Of a DNA stretch of 64,000 nucleotides, positions 19,690-28,302 are shown in pieces. Location: assembly GCF_014495685.1 (NCBI RefSeq), contig NZ_JACTVI010000019.1, forward strand, positions 1 to 64,000. Direction: 5' to 3'. The translations under genes and the position numbers were made by a program. Each line of letters opens with the position of its first letter. Within the stretch, counting starts at the first letter, position 1. The notes beneath the pieces are model-generated. The model made no database searches. It was not told the DNA's origin and saw only the letters and a program-made list of their open reading frames with translations. Origin of the DNA: Streptomyces sp. TRM68367 (GTDB taxonomy: Bacteria > Actinomycetota > Actinomycetes > Streptomycetales > Streptomycetaceae).

Positions 19690-19990
19690 AGGCAACGTTT
19701 GCCGTCAAGAAGCGGCGTCCAGCCCGTGCGGAGGTCTGTCGCCAGTAGGGCGAGCAGTGCGCGTAGGAGGGGGGCCGTGATCTCCCGGCCCCGGTGGGAG
19801 ACCGACGCCAGCAGGGTCAACTCCCTGAGGCGAATGCTGTCGGCGGGTTCGGGAGGAGGCCGCTGGGAAAAGGAACAGCTCCGCTGTCACCTCGCCCGGC
19901 GGCCCGCCTCACGCTGGAGGGACCGGATCAAGGGGCCGTCGCATCGCAGTTCGACGTAGCCGACGACCCCCGCGATCATGAATGTTTGTG
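19690..19990 (-). pseudogene. Possible remnant of a BTAD/AfsR-like regulator N-terminus
   Basis: On the minus strand a frame without a proper start reads RLRELTLLASVSHRGREITA and then LLRALLALLATDLRTG. This resembles the N-terminal winged helix of AfsR/SARP-like or LuxR-type regulators (an RALLALL-type helix). It runs out after about 50 codons without the rest of the domain. A second frame upstream starts near 19979. The match is from memory of the family and is weak. It may be chance. Confidence 0.22.
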
Positions 19991-20025
19991 ACGACGTACC
20001 AGACAGGTCACAACTTATGGCGGCC

Positions 20026-20100
20026 CCCGTCCCGGTGGGGGACCGGGACGGGCAATGCCCCCAACCGCGAGCCTGACTCTCGCGGTTGGGGGCATTGCCC
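20026..20100 (-). terminator. Double overlapping hairpins behind the histidine kinase gene
   Basis: Two perfect inverted repeats lie here. One has 11-bp arms 20026-20036 / 20042-20052 and a 5-base loop. The other has 22-bp arms 20050-20071 / 20079-20100 and a 7-base loop. They share bases 20050-20052, so only one can form fully at a time. The longer stem begins 79 bases past the kinase stop on the minus strand. It is probably a very strong terminator. The overlap would also allow alternative folding. Confidence 0.7.
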
Positions 20101-20178
20101 ACCCATCACCCGACTCGGGTCGGCCAAGAAACTGGACTCGAGAAGACCCGGAAAGACCCGTGACTCCCTCGGCCCTGC

Positions 20179-21648
20179 CTACCGGCCCGCAGCAGCCTCC
20201 CGCGCCCGGTCCACCGCCAGCGGAATCGTGACCGTGAACTCCGTCGCCCCCGGCCCGCTGCTCAGCTCGATCTCGCCGCTGTGGGCCCGGATCAGTGACC
20301 GTGCGACCGCCAGGCCCAGCCCGCTGCCGCCCCGGTCGCGGCTGCGGGCCTTGTCGACGCGGTAGAAGCGGTCGAAGACCCGCTCGCGGTCGCCGGGCGG
20401 GATGCCGGGGCCCGCGTCCGCGACCTGCACCCGGGCCGTGCCGTGCGCGACGGACACCGCCACGGAGACCTTCGTGCCGGCCGGGGTGTGCACGGCCGCG
20501 TTGGTGAGCAGGTTGTCCAGGACCTGACGGATGCGCTGCGGGTCCAGGCAAAGCTTCAGGAACCCGGGGCCGGGCGCCACCGTCAGCGGGTGGTCCGGGT
20601 GGCTGACCCGGAAGGCGTCCGCCGCCTGCTCGACCAGCTCCACCAGGTCCGCCTCGCTCGCCCGCAGCGGCGCCTCCACCTCGGCCGCGTCCAGGCGGGC
20701 GAGCAGCAGCAGGTCGTCCAGGAGCACCCCCATCCGGGCGGCCTCGGCGCGCAGCCGCGCCAGGTGCTTGTCCCGCTCCTCGGGCGCGTTGGCGGCGGCG
20801 TACTGGAAGAGGTCCGCGTAGCCCCGTACGGACATCAGCGGCGTGCGCAGTTCGTGCGAGGCATCCGCGACGAACCGGCGCAGCCGCTGTTCCGCCTCCG
20901 CGCGCACGGCGAGCGAGTCGTCGATGTGCTCCAGCATGGTGTTGAAGGCCGTACGGAGTTCCTCGACCTCCTGCCCGCCGTCCCGGCCGTCGGCGCGCAG
21001 CGGCAGCCGGGACGCCGACTCGGTCAGGTCGTGCGAGGCGATGCCGTTCGCCGTGTACGCCATGTCGCTCAGCGGCTGCAGCCCGCGCCGCAGCATCCTG
21101 CGGCCGAAGAACACCAGCGCCGCCAGCGCCAGCACGAACGTGACGGCCTGGATCGTGATCAGCCGCCTGACGGTCTCCTCGATGTCGTCCATGGGCGCGG
21201 CGCTCACCAGCACCACCCCCGGTTCGACTTCGCAGGCGCGCAGCCGGTAAGTGCCCGCGCCCTTGAGGTGATCGGTGTGCAGCAGCTCGTCGGGCGACGT
21301 GATCTGCGCCCGGGCCAGGGCGGTGAAGTCGTCCACGTCCTTCGGCAGGTCGCCGGGGTCCTCGGGCCTGCGCAGCTCGGCGTCGCCGCCCCTGACGTCG
21401 TACACGGCGTAGTACCAGCGGTAGTACTTCTTCCCCTGGAGCGTGCCGTGGTCCGCGATGCTCTTGGACTGGGCGAGCTGGGCGAGCTTCAGCTGATCGT
21501 CGAGCTGGTTCGACAGGTAGTCCCGCATGTATGTCGTCAGGGCCGTGCCGACCACCGCGAACACCACCAGCGCCAGCACCCCGAGCCCGAGCGCCAGCCG
21601 GGTGCCCAGCCGCATCCGCCGGTACGACGACTTCAGGTGCCGGATCAC
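20179..21648 (-). CDS. Sensor histidine kinase of a two-component system
   Basis: A 489-residue membrane kinase. Helix 1 (about 17-39) and helix 2 (about 165-188) bracket an extracytoplasmic sensor domain of about 125 residues, followed by HAMP. The dimerisation/phospho-acceptor motif is FVADASHELRTPL, the N box NLLTNAAVHTP, and the G boxes DAGPGIP and GGSGLGLAV. The GTG start at 21648 overlaps the regulator stop (GTGA). Both genes are divergent from the decayed ferric-reductase/FMN-binding/apbE locus, a neighbour pairing often seen in Streptomyces, so it may once have controlled those genes. The ligand is unknown. Confidence 0.9.
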   Translation of the reverse strand: MIRHLKSSYRRMRLGTRLALGLGVLALVVFAVVGTALTTYMRDYLSNQLDDQLKLAQLAQSKSIADHGTLQGKKYYRWYYAVYDVRGGDAELRRPEDPGDLPKDVDDFTALARAQITSPDELLHTDHLKGAGTYRLRACEVEPGVVLVSAAPMDDIEETVRRLITIQAVTFVLALAALVFFGRRMLRRGLQPLSDMAYTANGIASHDLTESASRLPLRADGRDGGQEVEELRTAFNTMLEHIDDSLAVRAEAEQRLRRFVADASHELRTPLMSVRGYADLFQYAAANAPEERDKHLARLRAEAARMGVLLDDLLLLARLDAAEVEAPLRASEADLVELVEQAADAFRVSHPDHPLTVAPGPGFLKLCLDPQRIRQVLDNLLTNAAVHTPAGTKVSVAVSVAHGTARVQVADAGPGIPPGDRERVFDRFYRVDKARSRDRGGSGLGLAVARSLIRAHSGEIELSSGPGATEFTVTIPLAVDRAREAAAGR

Positions 21649-22343
21649 TCTCCGGCCTGCCGGATCACGTACCCGAACCCGCGCACGGTGTGGATCAGCG
21701 GCACCCTGCCGTCATCGGACTCGTCCAGCTTGCGGCGCAGCCGGCTGATGACCAGCTCGACGACGTTGGAGCGGCCCCCGAAGCCGTACTCCCACACGTG
21801 GTCCAGGATCTGCGCCTTGGTCAGAACGGTCGGCGACTTGCGCATCAGATAGCGCAGCACCTCGTACTCGGTCGGGGTGAGCGACAGCAGCTTCTCGCCG
21901 CGCCGCACCTCGCGGGTGTCCTCGTCCATCGTCAGGTCCGCCACCCGCAGCACCGAGCGCTGGAACCCTGGCCCCGCGCTGCGCCGCAGCACGGTCCGCA
22001 GCCGGGCCATCAGCTCCTCCACCGCGAACGGCTTGACCAGGTAGTCGTCGCCGCCCCGGGTCAGCCCCGCCACCCGGTCGGCGACACCGTCCCGGGCGGT
22101 GAGGAACACCACCGGCACCATCGTCCCGGACCGCCGCAGCCGGTCCAGCACGCCGAAGCCGTCGATGTCCGGCAGCATCAGGTCGAGCACGACGATGTCC
22201 GGGGGGAACTCGGCGGCGCGGCGCAGCGCCTCGTCACCGGAGTACGCCGTGACCGCCTCCCAGCCCTCGTAGCGGGCGACCGTCGCGATGAGGTCGGCGA
22301 TGGGCGGGTCGTCGTCCACGACGAGAAGTCGTACTTTTTCCAC
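21645..22343 (-). CDS. OmpR-family response regulator
   Basis: A 232-residue protein. The receiver domain (about 1-115) has the acidic pair DDD near residue 10, the phospho-acceptor Asp in IVVLDLMLPDIDG, and the conserved Lys in DYLVKPFAVEEL. The C-terminal winged helix (about 130-230) is Trans_Reg_C type (LTPTEYEVLRYLMRK, VVELVISRLRRKL, IHTVRGFGYVIR). I start at GTG 22343. It has a close GAGGG and no upstream alternative fits better. It is co-transcribed with the kinase. Confidence 0.9.
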   Translation of the reverse strand: MEKVRLLVVDDDPPIADLIATVARYEGWEAVTAYSGDEALRRAAEFPPDIVVLDLMLPDIDGFGVLDRLRRSGTMVPVVFLTARDGVADRVAGLTRGGDDYLVKPFAVEELMARLRTVLRRSAGPGFQRSVLRVADLTMDEDTREVRRGEKLLSLTPTEYEVLRYLMRKSPTVLTKAQILDHVWEYGFGGRSNVVELVISRLRRKLDESDDGRVPLIHTVRGFGYVIRQAGE

Positions 22344-22409
22344 GCCCTCATAGTGCTGCACCGGCCGCGCGGCGCATGGCCGCCCGCCCCCCTGGTCGTA
22401 GATCGATAA

Positions 22410-22540
22410 AAACCTGAAAGATGGGCGACAGGTCTTCGACAGCTCCCTGCGGACAAGCTCGGTGTCCCAGGCGTGACGGCCGTCGTCCCCGAGAGCGACA
22501 ACGTCGTCTCCGTCTACGTCACCGGCCGCGAAGCGAGCCA
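22410..22540 (+). pseudogene. Fragment of a ferric-reductase-like FAD-binding domain
   Basis: The frame that includes GTG 22473 reads VTAVVPESDNVVSVYVTGRE, then leaves the family pattern within a few codons. From memory this closely resembles the start of the FAD/NAD(P)-binding half of Streptomyces ferric-reductase-like membrane flavoproteins, where an FxxWRF-type flavin motif should follow shortly. Here the sequence passes straight into the FMN-binding gene in another frame. A deletion seems to have removed the rest of the reductase. Confidence 0.42.
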
Positions 22541-22935
22541 TACCCGTCCTCGTCCTGAGCGTCGCGGGCCTGATCCCGGTCTTCCGCTACGAGCCCTCGC
22601 TGGGCGGCACGCCGTCGGCGGAAGCAGCCGTGCAGCCCGCCCCGACGACCCCGTCCGTCTCCTCCTCCGGCTCCTCCAAGGTGGTGGCGGGCCCCACCGT
22701 CGACACCGAGAAGGGCCCCGTGCGGGTGGAGGTCACCTTCGACGGCGACACGATCGCGTCCGTCCGGATGCTCCAGCAGCCGAACCACCCCCAGACGACG
22801 GCCGCCGTCCCGAAGCTCATCGAGGAGACCCTCCAGGCGCAGAGCGCCGACATCGACACGGTCTCCGGCGCCACCATCACCAGCGACGGCTACAAGGAGT
22901 CCCTCCAGGCCGCCATCGACGCGAAGGGCACCTGA
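22477..22935 (+). pseudogene. FMN-binding domain protein gene lacking a start codon
   Basis: After a stop at 22474-22476 the frame reads ...SPAAKRAIPVLVLSVAGL, a membrane anchor, then an Ala/Pro/Thr/Ser linker and an FMN_bind domain (GPVRVEVTFDGDTIASVRML ... DTVSGATITSDGYKESLQ). The SGAT motif is the threonine that ApbE flavinylates. There is no ATG, GTG or TTG between 22477 and the membrane segment, so the native start was apparently lost with the deletion that fused it to the reductase fragment. An internal GTG at 22630 could yield only an unanchored cytoplasmic domain. The role in intact relatives is extracytoplasmic electron transfer. Confidence 0.65.
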
Positions 22936-22936
22936 C

Positions 22937-23660
22937 ATGCGCCGGGTCGAGCACGTGATGGGCTTCCCGGTGTCCGTCCGCATCGACGACACCGGGGACT
23001 ACGCCCAAGCCGTGGACGCCCTGTTCGCCTGGCTGCACGAGGTCGACGCCCGCTTCAGCCCCTTCAGACCGGACAGCGAGGTGTCCGCCTGGACCGGGGT
23101 GAGATCACCGGCATCAGCGAGGACTTGCGCGAGATCCTGGCCGTCTACGACCACTACCGCGCCTCGACCGGCGGCGCCTTCGACGTACGACTGCCCGGCC
23201 GGTGCCTGGACCCCTGTGCGGTCGTGAAGGGCTGGTTCATCCAGAAGGCGGCCGACCTGCTGACGGCGGCCGGCGCCACCCGCTTCTGCCTCAACGCCGG
23301 CGGCGACGTCGTGACCGCCGGCGGCCCCTGGCGCGCGGGCATCCGCCACCCCGAACACGCCGACCGCCTCTGCACGGTCCTGGAACTCACCGACACCGCG
23401 GTCGCCACCTCCGCGAGCTACGAACGCGGCGCCCACATCCTCGACGCCCGCACCGGCCGCCCGCCGACCGGACTGCTGAGCATGACGATCGTGGCCCCTT
23501 TGCTGACGGACGCGGACACCATCGCCACGGCGGCGTTCGCACTGGGCGCGGAGGGCGTCGAGTGGGCGGCGGCGCAGAGGGGTGCGAGGTGTACGCGGTG
23601 CTGGAGGACCGACGGTTGTTCCGGACGGCGGGGTTGCCGGTGGGTCTTACGGACCAGTGA
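22937..23660 (+). pseudogene. apbE: Frameshifted FAD:protein FMN transferase (ApbE)
   Basis: It begins two bases after the FMN-binding frame with MRRVEHVMGFPVSVRI and ends at TGA 23658-23660. Three frames are needed. The first covers codons to about 23095 (ARFSPFRPDSEVS), the second 23100-23575 (LREILAVYDHYRASTGGAFD, FCLNAGGDVVTAGG, ADTIATAAFALG), and the third to the end (YAVLEDRRLFRTAGLPV). The second shift looks like a single lost G near 23577. ApbE attaches FMN to the SGAT threonine of FMN_bind proteins, matching the neighbour. With both neighbours damaged, the whole flavin-transfer locus is probably dead. Confidence 0.75.
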
Positions 23661-23713
23661 CATGACCGGCGCCGTACAACCGGAACCCCGGCCGACCGCC
23701 CTAGCGTGGACAC

Positions 23714-24715
23714 ATGCGCGTACTGGTCACCGGCGGTGCCGGCTTCATCGGGTCCCATGTCGTCGAGGCGCTCACCGCGCACGGTCACGAACCCGTGGTC
23801 TATGACGTCCGCACCGACCCGGGCGCGGACGTACGCAACCCGGACGCCGTGCACCGCGCCCTGGACGGCGTGCACGCCGTGTGCCACCAGGCGGCGATGG
23901 TCGGCCTGGGCACCGGCTTCGGCGATGCGGCGGAGTACGTCTCCCACAACGACCTGGGCACGGCCGTACTGCTGGCCGCGATGACCGACGCGGGCGTACG
24001 GCACCTGGTGCTGGCCGGGTCGATGGTGGTGTACGGCGAGGGCCGGTACACCTGCGCCCGGCACGGAACCGTCCGGCCGGGACCGCGCGCCGTGGCCGAC
24101 CTGAACGCCGGCCGCTTCGAGCCGACGTGCCCGGACTGCAGGGCGGAACTGGCGCCCGGCCTGGTCGGCGAGGACGCGCCGGCGGATCCGCGCAACGTGT
24201 ACGCGACGACCAAGCTGGCCCAGGAGCACCTGGCCGCGTCCTGGGCGAGGTCGACGGGCGGCTCTGCGGTGTCGCTGCGCTACCACAACGTCTACGGCCC
24301 CCGCATGCCCCGCGACACCCCGTACGCCGGCGTCGCCTCCTTCTTCCGCTCCGCGCTCGCCCGCGGCGAGGCCCCGCGCGTGTTCGAGGACGGCCGCCAG
24401 CGGCGGGACTTCGTGCACGTCAGGGACGTGGCCGCGGCCAATGTGGCGGCGCTGGAGGCGGACGCGGCGCGGGGTGGGCTGACCGCGTACAACACCGGCA
24501 GCGGCGACCCCCGCACGGTCGGCGAGATGGCCCGCGTCCTCGCCTTCGCGTACGGCGGCCCGGACCCGGTCGTCACCGCCGAGTACCGCCTCGGCGACGT
24601 CCGCCACATCACCGCCGACTCGTCCCGTCTGCGGACCGAGCTGAGCTGGAAGCCGGAGGTCGGCTTCGAGGAGGGGATGCGGGAGTTCGCGGGGGCCGGG
24701 TTGCGGGAGGAGTGA
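23714..24715 (+). CDS. NAD-dependent sugar-nucleotide epimerase/dehydratase (SDR) with a Cys-rich insert
   Basis: A 333-residue extended SDR. The Rossmann motif GGAGFIGS is at residues 7-14, and the catalytic Tyr/Lys is in NVYATTKLAQEH (YxxxK). A serine/threonine region (LAGSMVVYG) precedes it. Between them lies an insert with TCAR and CPDC cysteines that looks like a small zinc-ribbon-type loop. The family modifies nucleotide-activated sugars such as UDP- or dTDP-hexoses in the cytoplasm. It stands alone between the apbE remnant and a two-component system. Substrate is unknown. Confidence 0.85.
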   Translation: MRVLVTGGAGFIGSHVVEALTAHGHEPVVYDVRTDPGADVRNPDAVHRALDGVHAVCHQAAMVGLGTGFGDAAEYVSHNDLGTAVLLAAMTDAGVRHLVLAGSMVVYGEGRYTCARHGTVRPGPRAVADLNAGRFEPTCPDCRAELAPGLVGEDAPADPRNVYATTKLAQEHLAASWARSTGGSAVSLRYHNVYGPRMPRDTPYAGVASFFRSALARGEAPRVFEDGRQRRDFVHVRDVAAANVAALEADAARGGLTAYNTGSGDPRTVGEMARVLAFAYGGPDPVVTAEYRLGDVRHITADSSRLRTELSWKPEVGFEEGMREFAGAGLREE

Positions 24716-24808
24716 GCGGGCCGCGTCGGCTCCGGGGCGGCGCCGCGCCCTCGTGACAGCCGCGTGGTCCCTGTCGTACCCGGCCCCGTGCGCTGCGTGG
24801 CACCAGGT

Positions 24809-25921
24809 TCAGATGTCGGCCAGCGGCAGGATCACCTCGAAGCGGCAGCCGCCCGTGACGTTGCGGACGGTGGCGTGCCCGCGGTGGGCCTCGACGATGC
24901 CACGGACGATGGCGAGGCCGAGGCCGGCGCCCGCGGGCGGGGTGCGGGCGTGGGTACCGCGCCAGCCGGTGTCGAAGACGCGGGGCAGGTCCTCATCGGG
25001 GATGCCGCCGCAGCTGTCGGTCACGGAGAGGACCACGCCCTCGGGCCTGCGCTCGGCGGCCACCGCGACCGTGCCGTCGGCCGGGGTACGGCGGATCGCG
25101 TTCACCAGGAGGTTGCCGAGGACCCGGCTCATCTCCTTGCCGTCCACCTCGACCGGCACCGGTTCGACGTGGTCGCCGACGAGCCGTACGCCGTTCTCGC
25201 TGGCCAGCGGATAGGCGCCCGCGAGGGCGTCGCCGATCAGGTCGTACAGGGACATCCGGGACAGCGACAGGGTGAGGGTGCCCGCGTGGATGCGGGACAG
25301 CTCGAAGAGGTCGCCGACCATGCCGTTGAGGCGTTCCACCTCGGTGCGGATCTGCCGGAGGTAGCGGCCGGGGTCGGCGGCCATGCCGTCCTCCAGCGCC
25401 TCGGCCATGGCGCGCAGTCCGGCCAGCGGGGTGCGCAGGTCGTGCGAGATCCAGGCGACGAGTTCGCGCCGGGAGGACTCCAGGGCGCGTTCGCGGTCGC
25501 GGGACTCGGCGAGCTTGCTGCTGGTCATCTCCAACTCGCGGCTGAGCGCGGAGAGTTCGGCGGTGGACGGCCCGGCGGGGGCGGAGTAGGCACCGCCGTC
25601 GCCGAAGGAGCGGGCGGCGAGGGCGAGGGCACGGCTGCGGGCCACGACCCAGCGGCCCAGCAGGAGTGCGGTGGCCAGGGAGACGACCGCGGCCATGGCG
25701 ACGACCGTCGTCACCACCGTCAGGTCGTGCGCGGACAGGAACATCGCCTGGGCGACCGCCAGCGTGCCCGCGAGCATCGCGGTGACGGCGACGGCGGCGA
25801 CCACGGTGAGCGAGGCGACGAGGGACCGGCGCCGGATCAGCAGCAGCACGAGCGCGCCGAGCAGGCCAGCCCCGGTGGCGCCGAGCAAGGCGAACAGGGC
25901 GATGAGCAGGGTGTCGCGCAC
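24809..25921 (-). CDS. Sensor histidine kinase of a second two-component system
   Basis: A 370-residue protein. Start GTG 25921 is chosen because GAGGAG lies 8 bases upstream. GTG 25930, overlapping the regulator stop, is the alternative. The N-terminal 100 residues form about three membrane helices with almost no extracellular loop, so the sensor may read membrane or intramembrane signals. Then come ELVAWISHDLRTPLAGLRAM (H box), NLLVNAIRRTP (N box), DSCGGIPDEDL and GAGLGLAIVRG. It is co-transcribed with the regulator upstream. Confidence 0.88.
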   Translation of the reverse strand: MRDTLLIALFALLGATGAGLLGALVLLLIRRRSLVASLTVVAAVAVTAMLAGTLAVAQAMFLSAHDLTVVTTVVAMAAVVSLATALLLGRWVVARSRALALAARSFGDGGAYSAPAGPSTAELSALSRELEMTSSKLAESRDRERALESSRRELVAWISHDLRTPLAGLRAMAEALEDGMAADPGRYLRQIRTEVERLNGMVGDLFELSRIHAGTLTLSLSRMSLYDLIGDALAGAYPLASENGVRLVGDHVEPVPVEVDGKEMSRVLGNLLVNAIRRTPADGTVAVAAERRPEGVVLSVTDSCGGIPDEDLPRVFDTGWRGTHARTPPAGAGLGLAIVRGIVEAHRGHATVRNVTGGCRFEVILPLADI

Positions 25922-25926
25922 GGCCG

Positions 25927-26646
25927 TCACTCCTCTCCGGCGCCGGCGGGTTCGAAGCGGTAGCCGACGCCCCACACGGTCTGGATGAGCCGGGGCCGCG
26001 CCGGGTCGTCCTCGACCTTGCCGCGCAGCCGGCGGACGTGGACGGTGACGGTCGACAGGTCACCGAAGTCCCAGCCCCACACCTCGCGCATCAGCTCCTC
26101 CCGGCTGTAGGCGCGGCCGGGGTTGCGCAGCAGGAAGGCAAGGAGGTCGAACTCGCGGATGGTGAGGGCGAGTTCGGAGCCGCTCTTGGTGGCGCGACGG
26201 GCCGCCGGGTCGACCGCGAGACCGGCGGCGTGCAGGAGGCCGGCCGGGGCGCGGGCGGGGCGGGCGCGGCGCAGCACGGACTCGACGCGCAGGACGAGTT
26301 CGCGGGGGCTGAAGGGTTTGGTGACGTAGTCGTCGGCGCCGACCTCCAGGCCGAGGATGCGGTCGTCCTCGTCGCCGCGGGCGGTCAGCATGATGACCGG
26401 CACGGGTCCGTGCCCGCGCATCCGGCGGCACACCTCCAGGCCGTCCATGCCGGGCAGCATCAGGTCCAGGACGACCAGGTCCGGCCAGTGGGCGGCGGCC
26501 CGGGCAAGGGCGTCGGGGCCGTCGCCGGCCCGGTCCACGACGTATCCGGCCCGGTCGAGGTATCCGGTGACGATCTCCGCGACGGTCGGGTCGTCGTCGA
26601 CGACGAGGACCCGGGTGCCGGCCTGTGCGTGCGGCTGCTGCTCCAT
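25927..26646 (-). CDS. OmpR-family response regulator
   Basis: A 239-residue protein starting at ATG 26646. The receiver has DDDP near residue 18, the Asp in LVVLDLMLPGMDG and the Lys in DYVTKPFSPREL. The Trans_Reg_C winged helix has LTIREFDLLAFLLRNPG and TVWGVGYRFEP. It is first gene of a leftward pair with the histidine kinase and divergent from the glycosyltransferase operon, 112 bases away, making that operon a plausible target. This is inference from position. Confidence 0.9.
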   Translation of the reverse strand: MEQQPHAQAGTRVLVVDDDPTVAEIVTGYLDRAGYVVDRAGDGPDALARAAAHWPDLVVLDLMLPGMDGLEVCRRMRGHGPVPVIMLTARGDEDDRILGLEVGADDYVTKPFSPRELVLRVESVLRRARPARAPAGLLHAAGLAVDPAARRATKSGSELALTIREFDLLAFLLRNPGRAYSREELMREVWGWDFGDLSTVTVHVRRLRGKVEDDPARPRLIQTVWGVGYRFEPAGAGEE

Positions 26647-26758
26647 GCCGCCAGCCTCGCATCACGCGCGCGCGTACGCCCCCGTCGGCGGCTGATGTCC
26701 TTGTTTCGTAAGGAGCGGGAGTCCGTTTTGCCCTTTTCGTGTTCGTAGGGTGAAAGCT

Positions 26759-27685
26759 GTGACGACCTCTTCCGCAAGCCATGGTGAACCGGACGCGGCG
26801 TCCGTGGACGTCGTACTCCCCTGTCTCGACGAGGCCGAGGCGCTGCCCTGGGTGCTGGAGCGCATCCCGCCCGGCTGGCGCGCGCTCGTCGTGGACAACG
26901 GCTCCACGGACGGCTCGGCCCGCATCGCCCGCGACCTCGGCGCGACCGTCGTGCACGAGGAGCGGCGCGGTTTCGGCGCCGCCTGCCACGCGGGGCTGAC
27001 CGCCGCCACGGCCGACATCGTGTGCTTCTGCGACTGCGACGCCTCCCTGGACCCCGGCGAACTGGTGCCGTTCGTCCGGGAGGTCCAAGGCGGCCGGGCC
27101 GACCTGGTACTGGGCCGGCGCCGCCCGCAGGGCCGGGGCGCGTGGCCGCCGCACGCCCGGGCGGGCAACCTGGCGCTGGCCCGCATGCTGCGCCGCCGTA
27201 CGGGCCTTCGCCTGCACGACCTCGGCCCCCTGCGCGCTGCCCGCCGTGCCGGCCTGCTCTCCCTCGACCTGACCGACCGCCGCAGCGGCTACCCGCTCCA
27301 GATGGTGGTCCGCGCCGCCGACGCCGGCTGGCGCGTCACCGAACACGACGTCCCGTACCGCCCCCGCACCGGCGCCTCCAAGGTCACCGGCACGTGGCGC
27401 GGCACGTGGCATGCGGTACGGGACATGAGCCGGGTGCTGGCCGAGACGAGACCGGATCCCGGCCACGGCGCCGCGGCACCGCCGACCGGGCCGGGCGCGG
27501 CTGGGAAGCCGCCGACGGGGCCCGGCAGGGGCGCGAAAAAAACACCGGCCTCGTCCGGCGCAGGCGCGAAATCACCGACCGCCTCCCGCACGGCCCCGAA
27601 GCCACCGGACCCGTCCGCGAAGTCCGCTGACGCCCCGTTCGACGCCCCGCTCGACGCCCCCGCCCGGAAGGAAGCACGCCGGTGA
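26759..27685 (+). CDS. Family 2 glycosyltransferase
   Basis: A 308-residue protein. GTG 26759 follows TAGGG by 8 bases. GTG 26750 is less well placed. The GT-A fold is clear: VDVVLPCLDEAEALPWVLER, VVDNGSTDGSA, the acidic metal site DCDASLD, and a C-terminal TGASKVTGTWRGT segment as in polyprenyl-phosphate sugar transferases. Residues beyond about 235 are Pro/Gly/Lys/Ala low complexity. It overlaps the DUF2064 gene (GTGA) as first gene of a three-gene operon. Donor and acceptor are unknown. Confidence 0.87.
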   Translation: MTTSSASHGEPDAASVDVVLPCLDEAEALPWVLERIPPGWRALVVDNGSTDGSARIARDLGATVVHEERRGFGAACHAGLTAATADIVCFCDCDASLDPGELVPFVREVQGGRADLVLGRRRPQGRGAWPPHARAGNLALARMLRRRTGLRLHDLGPLRAARRAGLLSLDLTDRRSGYPLQMVVRAADAGWRVTEHDVPYRPRTGASKVTGTWRGTWHAVRDMSRVLAETRPDPGHGAAAPPTGPGAAGKPPTGPGRGAKKTPASSGAGAKSPTASRTAPKPPDPSAKSADAPFDAPLDAPARKEARR

Positions 27686-28302
27686 CGACACCCGGGACCA
27701 CTCTCCTCGTGATCGCCAAGGAGCCCCGCCCTGGCCGGGTGAAGACCCGGCTGACGCCGCCGTTCACACCGCAGGAAGCGGCCCAGCTGGCGCAGGCCGC
27801 GCTCGTGGACACCCTGGACGTGGTGGCGCGGACACCCGGGCGGCGCCGGGTGCTGGTGCTGGACGGCGAGCCCGGGCCCTGGCTGCCGCGCGGCTTCGAG
27901 GTCGTACCGCAGTGCGCGGGCGGGCTCGACGAACGGCTGGCGGCGGCCTTCGCGGGCTGCGACGGGCCGGCTCTGCTCATCGGCATGGACACCCCGCAGG
28001 TGACGCCGGAGCTGCTCACCGTGGACTTCGCGGACTGCGACGCGTACTTCGGCCCGGCCGAGGACGGCGGCTTCTGGGCGCTGGGCCTGGCCGAGCCCGA
28101 CCCCGGCCTGCTGCGCGGGGTCCCGATGTCCACGGCGCACACCGGTGCCGCCCAGCGGGCTCGGCTCGCGCATCTGCGGGTACGGGAGCTGCCGCGGCTG
28201 CGGGACGTGGACACGGGGTACGACGCCGGCCTGGTCGCCGGCGCGGCGCCCGGCGGGCGGTTCGCCGCACGGCTGGCGTCCCTGACGGCGGCGACCCGAT
28301 GA
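27682..28302 (+). CDS. DUF2064 / TIGR04282-type nucleotidyl- or glycosyltransferase-like protein
   Basis: A 206-residue protein with the family pattern IAKEPRPGRVKTRLTPP at the N-terminus, LIGMDTPQVTPELL and GPAEDGGFWALGL. This GT-A-like family (sometimes linked to arsenosugar biosynthesis) is related to MobA/CofC nucleotidyltransferases. Overlaps of four bases on both sides bind it to the GT2 and methyltransferase genes, so the three products likely act on the same molecule. The reaction is not established by the sequence. Confidence 0.82.
   Translation: MTTPGTTLLVIAKEPRPGRVKTRLTPPFTPQEAAQLAQAALVDTLDVVARTPGRRRVLVLDGEPGPWLPRGFEVVPQCAGGLDERLAAAFAGCDGPALLIGMDTPQVTPELLTVDFADCDAYFGPAEDGGFWALGLAEPDPGLLRGVPMSTAHTGAAQRARLAHLRVRELPRLRDVDTGYDAGLVAGAAPGGRFAARLASLTAATR

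Noticed and set aside
22410..23660. Explaining the frameshifts purely as sequencing errors
   Set aside because: A missing start codon and a fused reductase fragment need a deletion, not only single-base errors, although the apbE single-base shift should still be verified.
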